From Maylandia zebra (lineage: Eukaryota > Chordata > Actinopteri > Cichliformes > Cichlidae), in contig NC_135170.1 in NCBI RefSeq assembly GCF_041146795.1, positions 29,871,533 to 29,935,532 on the forward strand: 64,000 nt of DNA, read 5' to 3'. Both the position numbers and the translations under genes were made by a program. The notes under the pieces are model-generated. The model searched no databases and was not told the origin of the DNA. It worked only from the letters and a program-made list of their open reading frames with translations. Shown piece by piece: positions 35,325 through 56,224 of the stretch. Numbering within the stretch: the stretch's first letter is position 1; every line of letters starts with the position of its first letter.

Positions 35325-38300
35325 GTAAGCCAGCAAACCGACAACAAAATATCGCTGTTTTAGTTGATTTTAAGCACTTACATGTGTGACACGCATGACA
35401 GCTGTCGGAAACGGCAGCCGTGGTTCGCCGGTAGTGCGGGGCCGAAGCTACGGTGAGAGCAGTCTGCGAGCCCGGCTAGCGCTGACTTTATGACAGTGTC
35501 GAGTTGAGTGGGTTTACCAGTAGAGCAGTCTGGGTTTTGTTGAGAAAGCGGCATTTTTCATACTGCACCACAGCAAGAGAGAAACACTGATGACAAAGCA
35601 TGACATCAGCTTTTCGTTTAGCTTCACGAGGGTCCAAAAACTGTCAGACTTTCCCTTCGGAGTGCAGCATCGAAATTAAATGTAACGTTAATGCTAAATA
35701 TTGACGTTAACGCTAGCTTTGAGCTAACTAGCACCAACCTGGGCGGTTTATGATTTTTTTTTTTTAAAAGTGAAACTACTCTTTTGTTGGAAGCTACTGC
35801 CTGTCTGCAAACACCAGCCTTTAGATTGTAGTGCTTGTGTATTAGTATGACTGTTATCCAAATGAAGTGACCTTAACTGCACTAAAACATCTAATGGCTG
35901 CACCTTGAGCTAATGTAGCCAAGTTAGCTTGTCATGTGTGTGCAGGTTAGTACCTATGGACTACTGCTAGCTAGCTAAGTAGCCTAAGTTGGCCTGGCCT
36001 GCACAACGTTACTGTTCGTTGTACAATGTTGCCTTTTTGTTTTAACCCTTTCTTTGCTTCGAACACACTGCAGCGTTAACAGCAAGTCTTGTAGCTGAAT
36101 ACGCTGCATCCAACCCGACGAAAACAAATTCATATGCGCATGTGATTTACTTCGTTTTGATGCATATGAAGCCCTTTTTTATTATAGTCACGTTTCGGTG
36201 TGTTTTCACAGTCTAAATCAGTGTCAAAGTAAGTGCTAAAGGCTACCATGTTTTCTTTCCTTATCCATAATAGAGATATCCCAGAAGTAAACAGCTCAGC
36301 AGTGTCTCCTAAAAAGCTGGTGTGGAAGAGATGGGAGCTGACATATTCCTTGACCACTTCGTGTAGTGCCTCAAATGATATGTGCTATATCAAAAACCCT
36401 AGGTACTGCTCTCTGACCTCGATTATGGGTTTGAGGGCCAAATACCTACCGAGGCATGGAGCACCCCTGTAGTGCACCACACAGTGAGCTGGTTAAGGTC
36501 TTATGAGTTTGGACAGAGTCAAGAATGTGAACCTTCACAAGGTCCTCCACAAGCTGCAAAAGGGAAAGCTCATTAAAGTCTAGACTCAAGAGGGTGCATG
36601 GATTTGAGTAGCACTGCTGCATAGTACGAAGCAAACGTGACACATTTTGACTTCAAAGGTCTCCTCTGCTTAACTGTCAAAGTTTAGCCAAGTACTTGTC
36701 AGCATGTGTACTATTTAATGCTGATGGGTTTTAAGTGTTGTATGCTGCCGTTGCAGTTACACTCCCATCCTGTGTCATACAAATATCTTAAGCCACAGTA
36801 GCATCTATCCGGTATGTGACTGGCTTTGTGGCTTACATATGAAATGAGTTCTGGCTTCTCTGAAACGTGATTGAGGACAGCTATGAATTGGCCATTGCTG
36901 AAAAAACTTTGATTTCTCTGCAACTTTTGCTGAGCATTAGTAATTCTCTGGCTGACAGGTCATTTCAGTAATCCAGACATTCATTGATGCTCTTTTTCTT
37001 TTTTTTGCATCCGGGTTCAAAGTTCATCTTTGAAAGCTGTTAAAGCTTCAATAGGCAGTCGCAAAACGATCTACATTTCTAAAAGTTTGACCTCCCTATC
37101 CTACAAGGTGAATGTGTAAACTAATTACTCGTGATATTGAGAAGTCTGCGCTCTGCTTGATTCCCACATCAAAGGACTGCATTATTTCACAGAGAGTGAA
37201 ACCCCAAAATGACTCATCGTTGATAATGATAAGCAATAGAAGGGTTATACTCAACAAGGTTGTATAACCACACTGTTTATGTGCTTTTTTATTTTTATTT
37301 TAAAAATGATCTTTTTAATCAGTTTTATATTGGTATAGTAATAAATTGGCTGTGTTGTTGTGCAAGCATGCCTTTTTTTCAAACGAGAATGTAAACCAGC
37401 ATAATTGCATGTTTAGGCGTGGGGGTTCTCTTGCAGTTTATATTGCTCTGTCATCTAGACACAGGATAATCTATTAGGCTTTGTGTCTAGGACTACCATG
37501 TGAGTTAAGTTGCTCTGTCAGTGCCGAGCTTGCCCTCCCCTTGTGGTCTTAATGCTCTCAGAGCTCCTGTCCAATTCTCAGAAAGGATCAGAGTCAGCCT
37601 ACACAGGAAGGCAGGTGTGCCTTATATGTGCATACCCAAAGTCTACATAAATGGCTTACTTTTTTGCATGCAAAATGAGGTAGAACCAACTGATTAATCT
37701 CTGGCTTAAAAAATTGCTTTAGTTCATCTTATCTCTGCCTTCACTGCAACATGCTTATCTACAGAGGATCAAATTCACCAGATATACGCACCAAGTCTTG
37801 AGGTGAAAAGACAATCTTTGGGAAAACGACCAGTGAATTAGAAAGAAAATGTTAAATAAGATGGCTTTAGCTCACATTAAGTTTGGATCACCAAAGTTTC
37901 ATAGCCTATTTTTAATTAATCTGGTTTTATTCAAGATTATTTTCAGCAGGTGCAGCTTCTGTTGCCAGGTAGGATTAAATCAGTGGTAGTAAATGTAAGA
38001 CACCACAAATTACACCAACAGTTTAACTGACAAATAATGATCTGGTTAAGCGTCAGAGAACTCATTATGATTAATATTTGATCACGGTAAAATAATTAGG
38101 CTTATGCCTTAATTACAAAGTGTGACCCATCGTTTCAGCTGCATTTCCCATTATTTGCACAGTAATGCTCCTTTTTCTGGCATTTACAGAAACTCTTTTC
38201 TAATGGTGACTTTAAATTAAACATCAGAACAAAGTAGAGTTCATGGGTGGAGTGGGGGTGTGTGTGTGTGAATGTGAAAGTACCTGTTAGCCTGTTTGTG

Positions 38301-39730
38301 ATTTCTTTGTAGACGGTGGTGTGTCAGTTCTTGAAATTTAAGCATAAGATGTTTGTGAAGATTCTGAGGAGAGGATGTTTGCTGTCTCCTGGAAAGGAAA
38401 TGTAATTTTTGTTTATTGCATGGGGGGAGGTTTTCTAGCGAGCAAACCGCCCTGGTGCACACTCAAAATGGTTTGTAGGGTGTAGGGTTGTTCGAGGTCA
38501 GCAACCTGTCATCCAGGGTCAGTTCCAGGATTACATTTACACCAAAGCCAACATCATACATAAGTAATACATTACTCTTTGATTCAATGTTTTTTGAGCT
38601 GTTACTTGCATGAGCACAGTGATAATACTGTTTGTTACAAGAAGTGCACTACTTCGGTTTCACTGAAAGGTTGACATACAGTTTCCTGTGGTTGTATTTG
38701 CAATACAAGCTCCTAAGCTGTGGTTACACTATACTCTCCAACAGTCAATGGGAGGTTTGTGCATGTGTGATGTTGAAGAAGATCTTGTGTTGTTTAATCA
38801 GTGTGCTTTAGAACTTGAATCTGGCTTTTGCTTTCTGAGAAGTATTTCTGTAAATGGTCTCTAACCACCACTGGAACACAGTTAGGACTGAGTGAGTACC
38901 AATTTATTTATTAAGTTTCAGATTGTTGGTAGTTTACAGTGATTGCATCTGTGTTTGTGCATAGACAACCGATGTTGTTTAACAAACAGGCTGTTTTCTG
39001 CTCTAGCATTGACATCGATCAGATCGTCTTTAAGAAGATATGTTACATATTTTCACTACTGAGAAGAAGTTGTGACTTGTTGCACTTTAGTTGATCTAAA
39101 TATGTCCTTATTGCAAGCATGAATGTTGATGTGTCACTCTATAAAGCAAACTGTCTCTGCTTTATAATGAGGTGTTTCAGTTGTGGTTTAGAAATATTTA
39201 GACTGCTCATTTGTTGAAATTGAATTCACTCGCATTCATGTGTGAAAGCTGTGGTTTCCACTCCTACACACAACACTGAAACATTTGTGGCCAAGTGTGG
39301 CACTCACTGTTCAGAACTTGACAATATGGCTGTAGTTTCAGGTCACACGGAACACTCTCATCTATATTATTCTGTTTCTTTGTCTTATCTCATAGGTAAT
39401 GCACAACAAATGGCTGTTCAAGCAAGACGCAGAGGTCCTTACAGCATTTCCGTTTTTGGTATTCAGCTCATCTTTACCTGCTCTGCTGTTTGAAGACTGG
39501 CGCTCTGCAGGGCAGCAGCCTGCAGCTCAACAACTGGAGGGGATAATTTTAAATGTTGAGAATCAACGTTAAGACTTTGGTTTTGCTTTCTGATTCTTAA
39601 GCACATGGTACAAAAGTTGGAACTGATTGTATGTCTATACAGCTGCAGTTCTTTGCTTGGACAGCATGGATGCTCTCTTTGAATCCGGTTGACTGTCTCT
39701 CACCTCATCCCCTCCTTCCTGTCTTTTCAG
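35325..39730 (+). other. znf652 first intron
   Basis: No coding exon is recognised. TAACGTTA/GCTAGC clusters occur at about 35688-35735 and 35962-35985. The remainder is AT-rich with only short chance open frames. Confidence 0.6.
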
Positions 39731-39873
39731 TAGAAGGAGGGTGGGGGATTAGTGTGGTGTCCCCTGCCTCTCCTTGTAGGATAGGCTAGTCTACCTAGTT
39801 ACCACCGCTGTTACTCTTTTCCGTTGCCCTGTGCTCCTACTAACTGTACCCCCTCCATACCTTCTCCCTCTTC

Positions 39874-48472
<8,599 letters not shown>

Positions 48473-51400
48473 ACTGTGCTGCTGGTCTGTAGGCCAGCAC
48501 CAAACCGCGCCTTGTTCCACGTCTTCTCATAGTCCTGCCTCAGTTTTTTAGTTTCAAGGCCCCCAAAGCCATGTCTACAGAGAAGGCGTAGCGTGACCAG
48601 CACCATTACTCAGTATGTGTCTACACAGGAGACTTCAGGCACTGAAATCAAATGTGTGTTTTATAAGTGCTCAGAGTCCAATAAACAGCACTGTAATTAC
48701 GTGCTTTTGTTTAAAACATTTGTGTATATAGTGCAAGTAAAACACAATGCATTACACAGTTGTGCTAACTGTTATGAGTACTTATCTTTTTCCTATTAGA
48801 AAAGGATGAGATGGATCGTGAAAAATGTGGTTGAAGCTCTTTCTGTGTGGACATAAAGCAAAGGTGCTCCTGTCGAACAGATTCATGTAACTCAAACTAA
48901 ACTTTACACACCCCTGTGTGTTCTGAAGATACAGACTTATGTACCCTCAGTGTACACATCATGTAACACCTCTACTTTAATATCCTGCTCAACTGACAAA
49001 TATTTTCTTCAACAATTTCTTCTACAGAAAACAATTTTAGTGCAAGTTCTCAGTCTGTACATTATTTTCATCAAAAGCTGCTGATGGAAGTCGTCTCATG
49101 TATTACCTGGGCTTCACTGATCAAAAGATCAGTGTCACTGATTTCTCCTTATGTCAACTTGACCATAGGGTTGCACATTGGTCAGGGCTTGAGCTTTCTG
49201 TGCAGGTCCTCCCCATAGCAATACTGCACCTGTCCTCCTAGTTGTACTGCAGAGCCTTGGGGCCCCACAGAAACGTTTAATGAATGTTGTAACTGGTTCT
49301 ACCTGAGCCTTTCTCTGTCTTAAGGTCAAGTCCTGGCCTTTCTGTCAGAGGGGCAACAGAAGTTGTGCAAGATGCAGTGCCATAGGTTACAGTAAGGAAG
49401 GGGGGAGGAACTTTGTAAAAGGACATTTGGTCAAAAGATTTTGTAAGTGGTTAATTGAATCTGGACTTAGTCTGAGATTCATTACATGATAAAATGGTGC
49501 TTTCCATTCCAGTACATGAAATGTTTCTTTTGTTTTTGCTTTTTTCTTAATTTTCAGAAGTATGAACTACATAATAGCATTGTATTGTGTCATACAGAAC
49601 ATGTCTTGCCAGTTGAGCTTTTCTACTGCGCATCCAAGGTTTGACTAGATATTTTGCGATCAAGACAACTCTAGTTATGCAGGACATTGCCTAGGCGCGC
49701 ACACACTCATTCCTCACACTTTTTCAAGCACACGCATACACACAAAAGACCACATGGTCACTGATTTATTTACTTTAATCAGTGCTGCCTCAGCTTTCAA
49801 TACTGTTGGCCAACAGAAGCTTTTAGATAACGGATGACTGTCGAGTACTGCCACTGTGAGGGGCCAACCACGTGGCCCCATCAGGATATATCCCACCTCC
49901 CTTCGCTGCTGTCGATGATACGGGTTATCATGTTAAAGGTCAATTGACACACACACAGTATACACAACTGGGACCTTTACTCATCAAAGTTCTTAATGGG
50001 AAATTATGCATATTCCTCTCAGCCTATATTCCACGGTTTGGTGTGGGGTGGCGTTACTTTTTTATTTTCTTTTGTACTTTGATCGTACTGACATACTTTG
50101 ATCCACACAGGCAAATGCATGTCTAAAGTTGCTGAAAGTTGCCTACGCAGAATGATGGCCGATAACTCATATGTATGTTTTTTTTGTTTTTGTTTTTTAT
50201 TTTTGTTTGGGTTTTTTAATTTTTTATTTAATTTTAATGTCTTCTGCTCAGTTTTAAGCTAATGAATGCTTCTGTCATGTAGATATACTGTTATTAGCAC
50301 ATGATAGGAAATGACAGGATAAGAAGCAGTGGTCATACAACTTCTAATACTTGGAATTCTTGTATAGATAAGCATATGTTTGATCAAATCAGCTAAAGAA
50401 ATTACATTTATTAATGTAATAGCCAACAGTGTGAATGTTACTTGTGTAAAAGAAGAAAAAGGTTGGCTTGCGTTGGAATGAATTTGGGATTGCTTGGTTT
50501 TCCCCTTCATCCAGTCTGATCGTGTGTTTAGAGTGTGTCTGTGTGCAAGTGTGTATGAGTGCATGCAGTCTGTGTCTGTCTGATTGTCCCCAGTGCTCTT
50601 GTACCAAAAGCTGCTTTTACACAGTGTGCCCCAATGTACGCCTATTTTGGGATACCTGACCTGAACAATAGCAGTAAATCTACCACGACCCTCTTTGTGT
50701 CATTCTAATGGTGTTCAGTCTGAAGTGGTTAAGCTCCATTGTTTAGTCTCTTTTTGGATTTGAGACCTGCAATTATCCTGCCATTTCTGTGGGTCTTAAT
50801 ACTGCTGCATTATTTGCTTCTCATCCTGTCCCCTCTGGTTCACTGCTGTGATTCAGCATTTTGCAGTATGGATTTTTGTCTTTTTTTTTTTTTTCTTTTT
50901 TTAAAAAGCCTTTTCACTTGTGTGTATTCTCTGCACTTTACTGCTGCGTGGGTGAGGCGCAGGGAAGGGAGGGAGGGGTGGGACTGACAATGCATTGTGG
51001 AACAGAGAGCAGTTGTGGCTGCACGGGAAAGGGCGGAGATGGAGGTGATTACTTTGAGTGGATGTTTTTTAGGCAAGGAAAGGAGGAGAATCCCAGGTGG
51101 AGGTGGGTAGTGTGAATTGGACCATGGCAAAATAAAGAACATTTTCTTTCAGTGTCTGCTCAAATCAAATCATTGAAATACACTTTTTGTTTTCTCCAGT
51201 ATGGGCTCCCTTTAACGTGAAAGGGATGTTCCTCCTGCTTTGGCGACTTTACACTAGCCCCTCCACGCACTTCTTTGTTTTTATCAGTTCATGGAGTTTT
51301 CCCCCTTTTCTGTGTCATGTCTTGTTTTCTCGGTTTGCAGAATGATTCTCCTCCTCCTTTCTTTGTTATATAGAATGCACTTTCTACTAAATTTCTTGGG

Positions 51401-53400
51401 TAGTTAAGGAAAAATAACATTGTATATTCTTTAAAGATGTTTTAAAAAAATCAATATACTTTTCCCCTTTGTATTTTTAACCACTTAATGTAGCATTGCG
51501 TATTTTATTATTGTATCTGGTACAAAATGTGCAGCTTTATGTCCTGGTTTGACGTCTCTTTTTTTTCTTTTTTTCTTTTTTTTGTATGTTATCTGGGGAT
51601 TGAGGAGAAGTTGGGGGGGGGGGGGAAGTTGGGCCTTTTTTGATAATGTACATTTAACTGACTGCTAACTTTAAAAGTAAAAACAAGTAGCCATGATTAT
51701 TACATCTGAGTTTGTTTGTTTTGCTTTGCTGGATGCAGATGGTTATGAAATGCAGCAGGTCTGTTTAACTTTCATACCTTACTTTCCTGAAAAGTGTAGC
51801 TTGCTGCCACTGCGGCTCTTACTCTACTATTTTTAGGTTCACTGGGTTCTTGGCACAACATGTTACCTAACAATGGCTGCGGGCTACACATGACCCTCAG
51901 GGTTCAACAACAGCTTTGCTTTGCTGAGCATTTATTTGACAAGAGAAGTTTTAGATCCTCTTCTTTGTGAGCACTTCCTGTTCACTTTAAAGTCACAGCA
52001 GGCTTTATTGTATTTGAGGGCAGTGATCTTGACAGTCAAGTACCCACATTGTACCTCTTAGATATGCAAATGCACCTTGAGGCCATATAACTACTTACAT
52101 AGATTACAAAAGTGTGTTTAAAATCGACTTCTTGGATATCTCTTGTTGCATCTCAGCCAGGTTTATTCATGCATTAACAGCGTGCACCTCCACTGATGTC
52201 ACATTAAGGCATTTATTGTTGCTAGAATACCTCCTAAAATGCTGTGTATCCTCCATCACCATAGGAGGTTTTAAGTGGTGCACCAATGAGTCACATAATC
52301 CTATAAGGTAGCAGAGCGGGCTGATGGGTAGAGAAAAGTGTGAGTGACTCACTGTTGGTGAGTGGGTGGTCAGGTACCAAGGCTCACTCCATGAGCAGGG
52401 GAGATAATAACACACCGTCTGTACATCTCCATTCCCATTTGGGCTTCAAAATAGTCGGCCTCCCCAGCTGTTAGTCATTACGCCTTGCGGTGTTGAGGAG
52501 GGAGGAGGCCCCCCCTCCGTCTGTCAGCAGGCAGATAAAGAGAGGAGGGCTTCATGCCATGTTTTTGTAGGCAAGTGTGCACCGCTCTGAAACTTGCAGT
52601 GCGGTTCATTAATCAGTATACTTGCAGGGTTTTATCTAGACTGCTGTCTCGTGGAGAAACAAGCAGGCAACACAAACTCCTTGCTGCGATGCTAATGTTT
52701 CCCTGTAGTTAATAAACGAAAACACAACACTGCTCTCAGATGTGAAATGATTTTGTTCCAGTCATCCTCACAAATGTCTCGCATGTGGTACTTTGTTGCA
52801 AAGGCGGCACAGGGAACGGGGGCAGAGTACTTATTGGCCGGAAATCCAGATCATCCTGGATGAGGGAAGGTGCTTGTTCTCTTTGTAAGAACATGAGAGA
52901 GCATTAAAACTGTTCTGTTTTAAGTGAATGTGGCTGAGTTACTTTAGCAAATTCAGATGAGATGGGGTTATTCAGATGTTATCCCTGATTCTCCACTCCA
53001 AATTGGAATTACACAAAGACGTATAAATGGGAAAACTTGAGAGCTTGACCTTGTCCCATTGACCTCCCACTGCTACCAGAAGTGCTTATTCTCCACAACT
53101 TTTCTTTTTTTTTCGGTAAATGCTCCATTGTGTGGATGTGGCTATGCCACGTTTGGAGCCATGTATAAATACTAATGGGCTACATTTACGAGACTGGCGC
53201 ACATTTCTTCTATGGTTATATTCAAGGAACGGACTATTTACTCTCGATGGGTTTTTCTTCTTCCTTCCTCCCTCCCCCTACTCCCACAATCCCCTCCCCC
53301 CTCCACCTTTTTATATCGTGAACGCGCGCAATAGGCTGCTATTAAATGGGCGGACTCGGAGGCGCGGTCACGTTCAGAGCGGCTCCGGTGGGTTTGAGTG
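48473..53400 (+). other. znf652 3' UTR and intergenic stretch
   Basis: Candidate AATAAA signals are at about 48680 and 51131-51136; a long 3' UTR would fit znf652. No coding block is recognised. Contains T-runs near 50180-50215, 50881-50895 and 51560-51580, and a G-run near 51615. Confidence 0.5.
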
Positions 53401-53925
53401 GCACATAAAAGTGCGCGAGCCACCGGCCGACCGGCGGAACTCTACCTCTCCTCTATGAGACCGGATCGGAGCTGACTGACACCGGGGATCGGAACCAGAG
53501 CCGGTGACTCATCTGTTATTATTATTATTAGTAGTAGTAGTAGTATTTTAAACCTCAATCCAGCGCACATCGCCTTGACTGCATGATGTTTGTGCTGCTG
53601 TTATGTAAAACAAAACCCTTCTAGATTAGCAGCTTGATAAGTAGCCATGGCTTTTCTTACTAATCAGTAAGCTTTTTTATTATTATTATTATTTAAAGAA
53701 AAGTCTAAAATCCCTATTAATAGTTGTTTTGTTTTTTTTATGTGTGCTTTATGAGCTCTCTGACCTTTTTTCGGCATTTGTCTGCCTTTTAAGTTTGTCC
53801 CGTACTGCGTTTCCACTGATTCAGCATTCATTGTATTTTTCTTCCCATAAAGGAACAAACCAGCTACAGTTTGAAGTCAACTGGTTTGATCTGGACATCC
53901 ACTGTAGACATCCGGGAAAATCCAA
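53330..53925 (+). promoter_or_regulatory. phospho1: phospho1 candidate promoter and noncoding exon(s)
   Basis: A GC-rich block ('ggcggactcggaggcgcggt') precedes a TATA-like 'acataaaa' at 53403-53410. A possible noncoding exon ends at donor 'gtgact' near 53502, and another may lie at about 53854-53925 before 'gtaagc'. The coding exon may open at an acceptor near 54247 ('gatgtttcccag'). The splicing pattern is inference. Confidence 0.4.
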
Positions 53926-54360
53926 GGTAAGCACACGTCCTGTGAAAAAGTTGAATAGGGCTGACCTGCCCGGATATGTAATCTGTAGCTTATCGTTTTG
54001 CTTGCTGCATAAGTGAGTCTTACCTTGTTTTTCGCTCTTCTACACAATACTTGACCCCCCCTCCACAAATCCATAATTTGCTGCCGCCTCTTGTCTGACA
54101 GTTGTTGGTTGGCTGCTTTATATTATATTTATAGATTTTTTTCGTGCCTTTTCATTGAAATTATATTATTGCTATGAAATCTATATTTGACTTCTTTGCC
54201 TCCACCCAAACCCCCACACCCTCCTTTATTGCATTGATGTTTCCCAGAAGGTCACCCTCCACCTCACCGCGGCCCATTGCGTGGGATGCTGGAGAGCAGA
54301 AGAGCGGGGGTGGAGATTTGATGCCACTTGGCAATATTAAAAGTTGTGGCGTAGTAAATC

Positions 54361-55215
54361 ATGGGGGATTCAATCTTCAACTGCTGTTATGTCCCACCCC
54401 ATCCCCCAGGCGAGGAGGAACCCCAGAGACCCAGGCGCTCAGAGATCATGGCCTCCCACCCAGCTCACATCTCCCCTGACAAGCGCTTCCTGATCTTCTT
54501 TGACTTCGACGAGACCATCGTGGATGAAACCAGCGATGACATGGTCGTGCAGGCCGTCCCGGGTCAGCACCTCCCCGGGTGGCTGACGGACACTTATCAG
54601 CCCGGCCGCTACAACGAATACATGCAGCGGGTGCTGGCCTACCTGGCGGAGCAGGGGGTCACCGAGAGCGACATACGCAGCGTCATGGAGAAGATACCGG
54701 CCACACCCGGCATGCTCACCCTCTTCCAGTTCCTCCGCAACCGGCCCGCGAAGGACTTTGAGGTGATACTGGTGTCCGACGCCAACACTTACTTCATAGA
54801 GTGCTGGCTCCGGCGCGTCGGGGCCCGCCAGCTGTTCCACCGGATCTTTTCGAACCCCGCGACCTTCAACAAGGACGGGCGGCTGGTGCTGCGGCCCTTC
54901 CACTCTCACGACTGCCCCCGGTGCCCAGACAACATGTGCAAGCAGGTGATCGTCAAGGACTACGTGGCCCGCAGGACGCAGGAGCGGGGGCGCCCGTACC
55001 AGAGAATCTTCTACGTCGGGGACGGAGCTAATGACTTCTGCCCCGCGCTCTCCCTCGGTCCCCGCGACGTGGCCTTCCCGCGGAGGGACTTCCCCATGCA
55101 CCGGCTGATCACCGAGACCCACGAAGCCCAGCCAGGGGAGTTCAAGGCTGTCACGGTGCCTTGGGTGAGCGCGGAGGATGTGGTGCAGCGGCTCCGGAAA
55201 CTGGTGGCAGATTAA
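54361..55215 (+). CDS. phospho1: PHOSPHO1 phosphoethanolamine/phosphocholine phosphatase
   Basis: A single coding exon of 284 aa. PHOSPHO1 is a HAD-superfamily phosphatase that hydrolyses phosphoethanolamine and phosphocholine, supplying phosphate inside matrix vesicles for bone mineralisation. HAD motif I is FFDFDETIVDE, with nucleophile Asp48 and acid/base Asp50. Motif II is in VILVSDANTYF, and the motif IV acid pair is in FYVGDGANDFCP. The family-specific RPFHSHDCPRCPDNMCK and VAFPRRDFPMHRL are also present. The ATG at 54361 has A at -3 and G at +4; Met30 (MASHPAHIS) is an alternative nearer the human start. GC content is clearly higher than the flanks. The gene follows znf652 in the same direction, as in human. 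A 14-G run lies 31 bases past the stop. Confidence 0.96.
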   Translation: MGDSIFNCCYVPPHPPGEEEPQRPRRSEIMASHPAHISPDKRFLIFFDFDETIVDETSDDMVVQAVPGQHLPGWLTDTYQPGRYNEYMQRVLAYLAEQGVTESDIRSVMEKIPATPGMLTLFQFLRNRPAKDFEVILVSDANTYFIECWLRRVGARQLFHRIFSNPATFNKDGRLVLRPFHSHDCPRCPDNMCKQVIVKDYVARRTQERGRPYQRIFYVGDGANDFCPALSLGPRDVAFPRRDFPMHRLITETHEAQPGEFKAVTVPWVSAEDVVQRLRKLVAD

Positions 55216-56224
55216 AGGGCCACACACTTAGAGAGTGTAACACAGAGGGGGGGGGGGGGGTAATCAAGGGGCCAGCTGACACTTTAAGTCATATTCTCAG
55301 GTAAAATATTCCCAGAAATTGTTGTGCACGGCAATAAGATATTTGTACCATCTGCAAGGGTCATTGTGTCTATCTGGCAACCAAGACGTGCCTCAGTCCA
55401 GAATCTCACGTTTTTGTTCCCCAGCCCTGAAATAGAAACCCGGTTTAATCATTAGACATCAAGACCTCAGCTGTTACCCAAAGTGGGGAATCAAATGTAA
55501 TGATATAAGCATATTACAGCATATTTCAGTATAACTATAAAGTTTGAGAGCATCTGATTAAATATCCTTCAGTGTGGAACATGGAGTGATCGTAAATGTT
55601 AAAGTGGGTCAGTGGTGTGAGGAATCACTGCAGCAGTCAATAAAAATCTTATAAATAACATGACAAATATATCAACCAACTGACTTGAGTGCTCCCGAAT
55701 AGCAGTTATAACTGTTTTATTACAAACTGCACATTTTTGAATATGCAACATTAAATCCATTAAATAAAATTCAGACTTACACTGCCATGTGATGGCAAAG
55801 GGCATTGAAACTGACCAAACAGTATTTTCTACGTTCCCCAGACACTACCTTCTGTCTAATTGAGAACTGTATGAATGACCGTGTATCAAGAGTGTGTGTT
55901 TATGTTTATCAGTCTGTCTTTATTGTGTATGCTTCGCCTACTGAAACTATCAACACCAGCAGGAATAAAGCCATCGACTGAAACTGTGTCTGTGCACTTT
56001 TTATTACATTGCCAGAATCCACGAGCAGCAGCGAACGCCCCCCATATCACTGCGGTCAAGTGAGCCCTCACTTACGAAGTCGCAGTCAAGCTAGCCGCCC
56101 CGCCAGCCGCACCTAAAATGTTGTTGCACTACTCTTACGCATATTACGGTATAGGTGCCGACTGGCTTAGAAACGCAGTGTTTTCTGTCCTGACACTATT
56201 TTACTTCACAATCCACTCCCAGTT
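55216..56224. other. phospho1 3' region up to the satellite array
   Basis: A 14-G run lies at 55247-55260. AATAAA motifs occur at about 55638, 55763 and 55963. No further gene is seen before tandem repeats begin. Confidence 0.55.

Noticed and set aside
54439..55227. 262-codon open frame antisense to phospho1
   Set aside because: A shadow of a GC-rich coding exon. The + strand frame has complete HAD motifs and a known family match.
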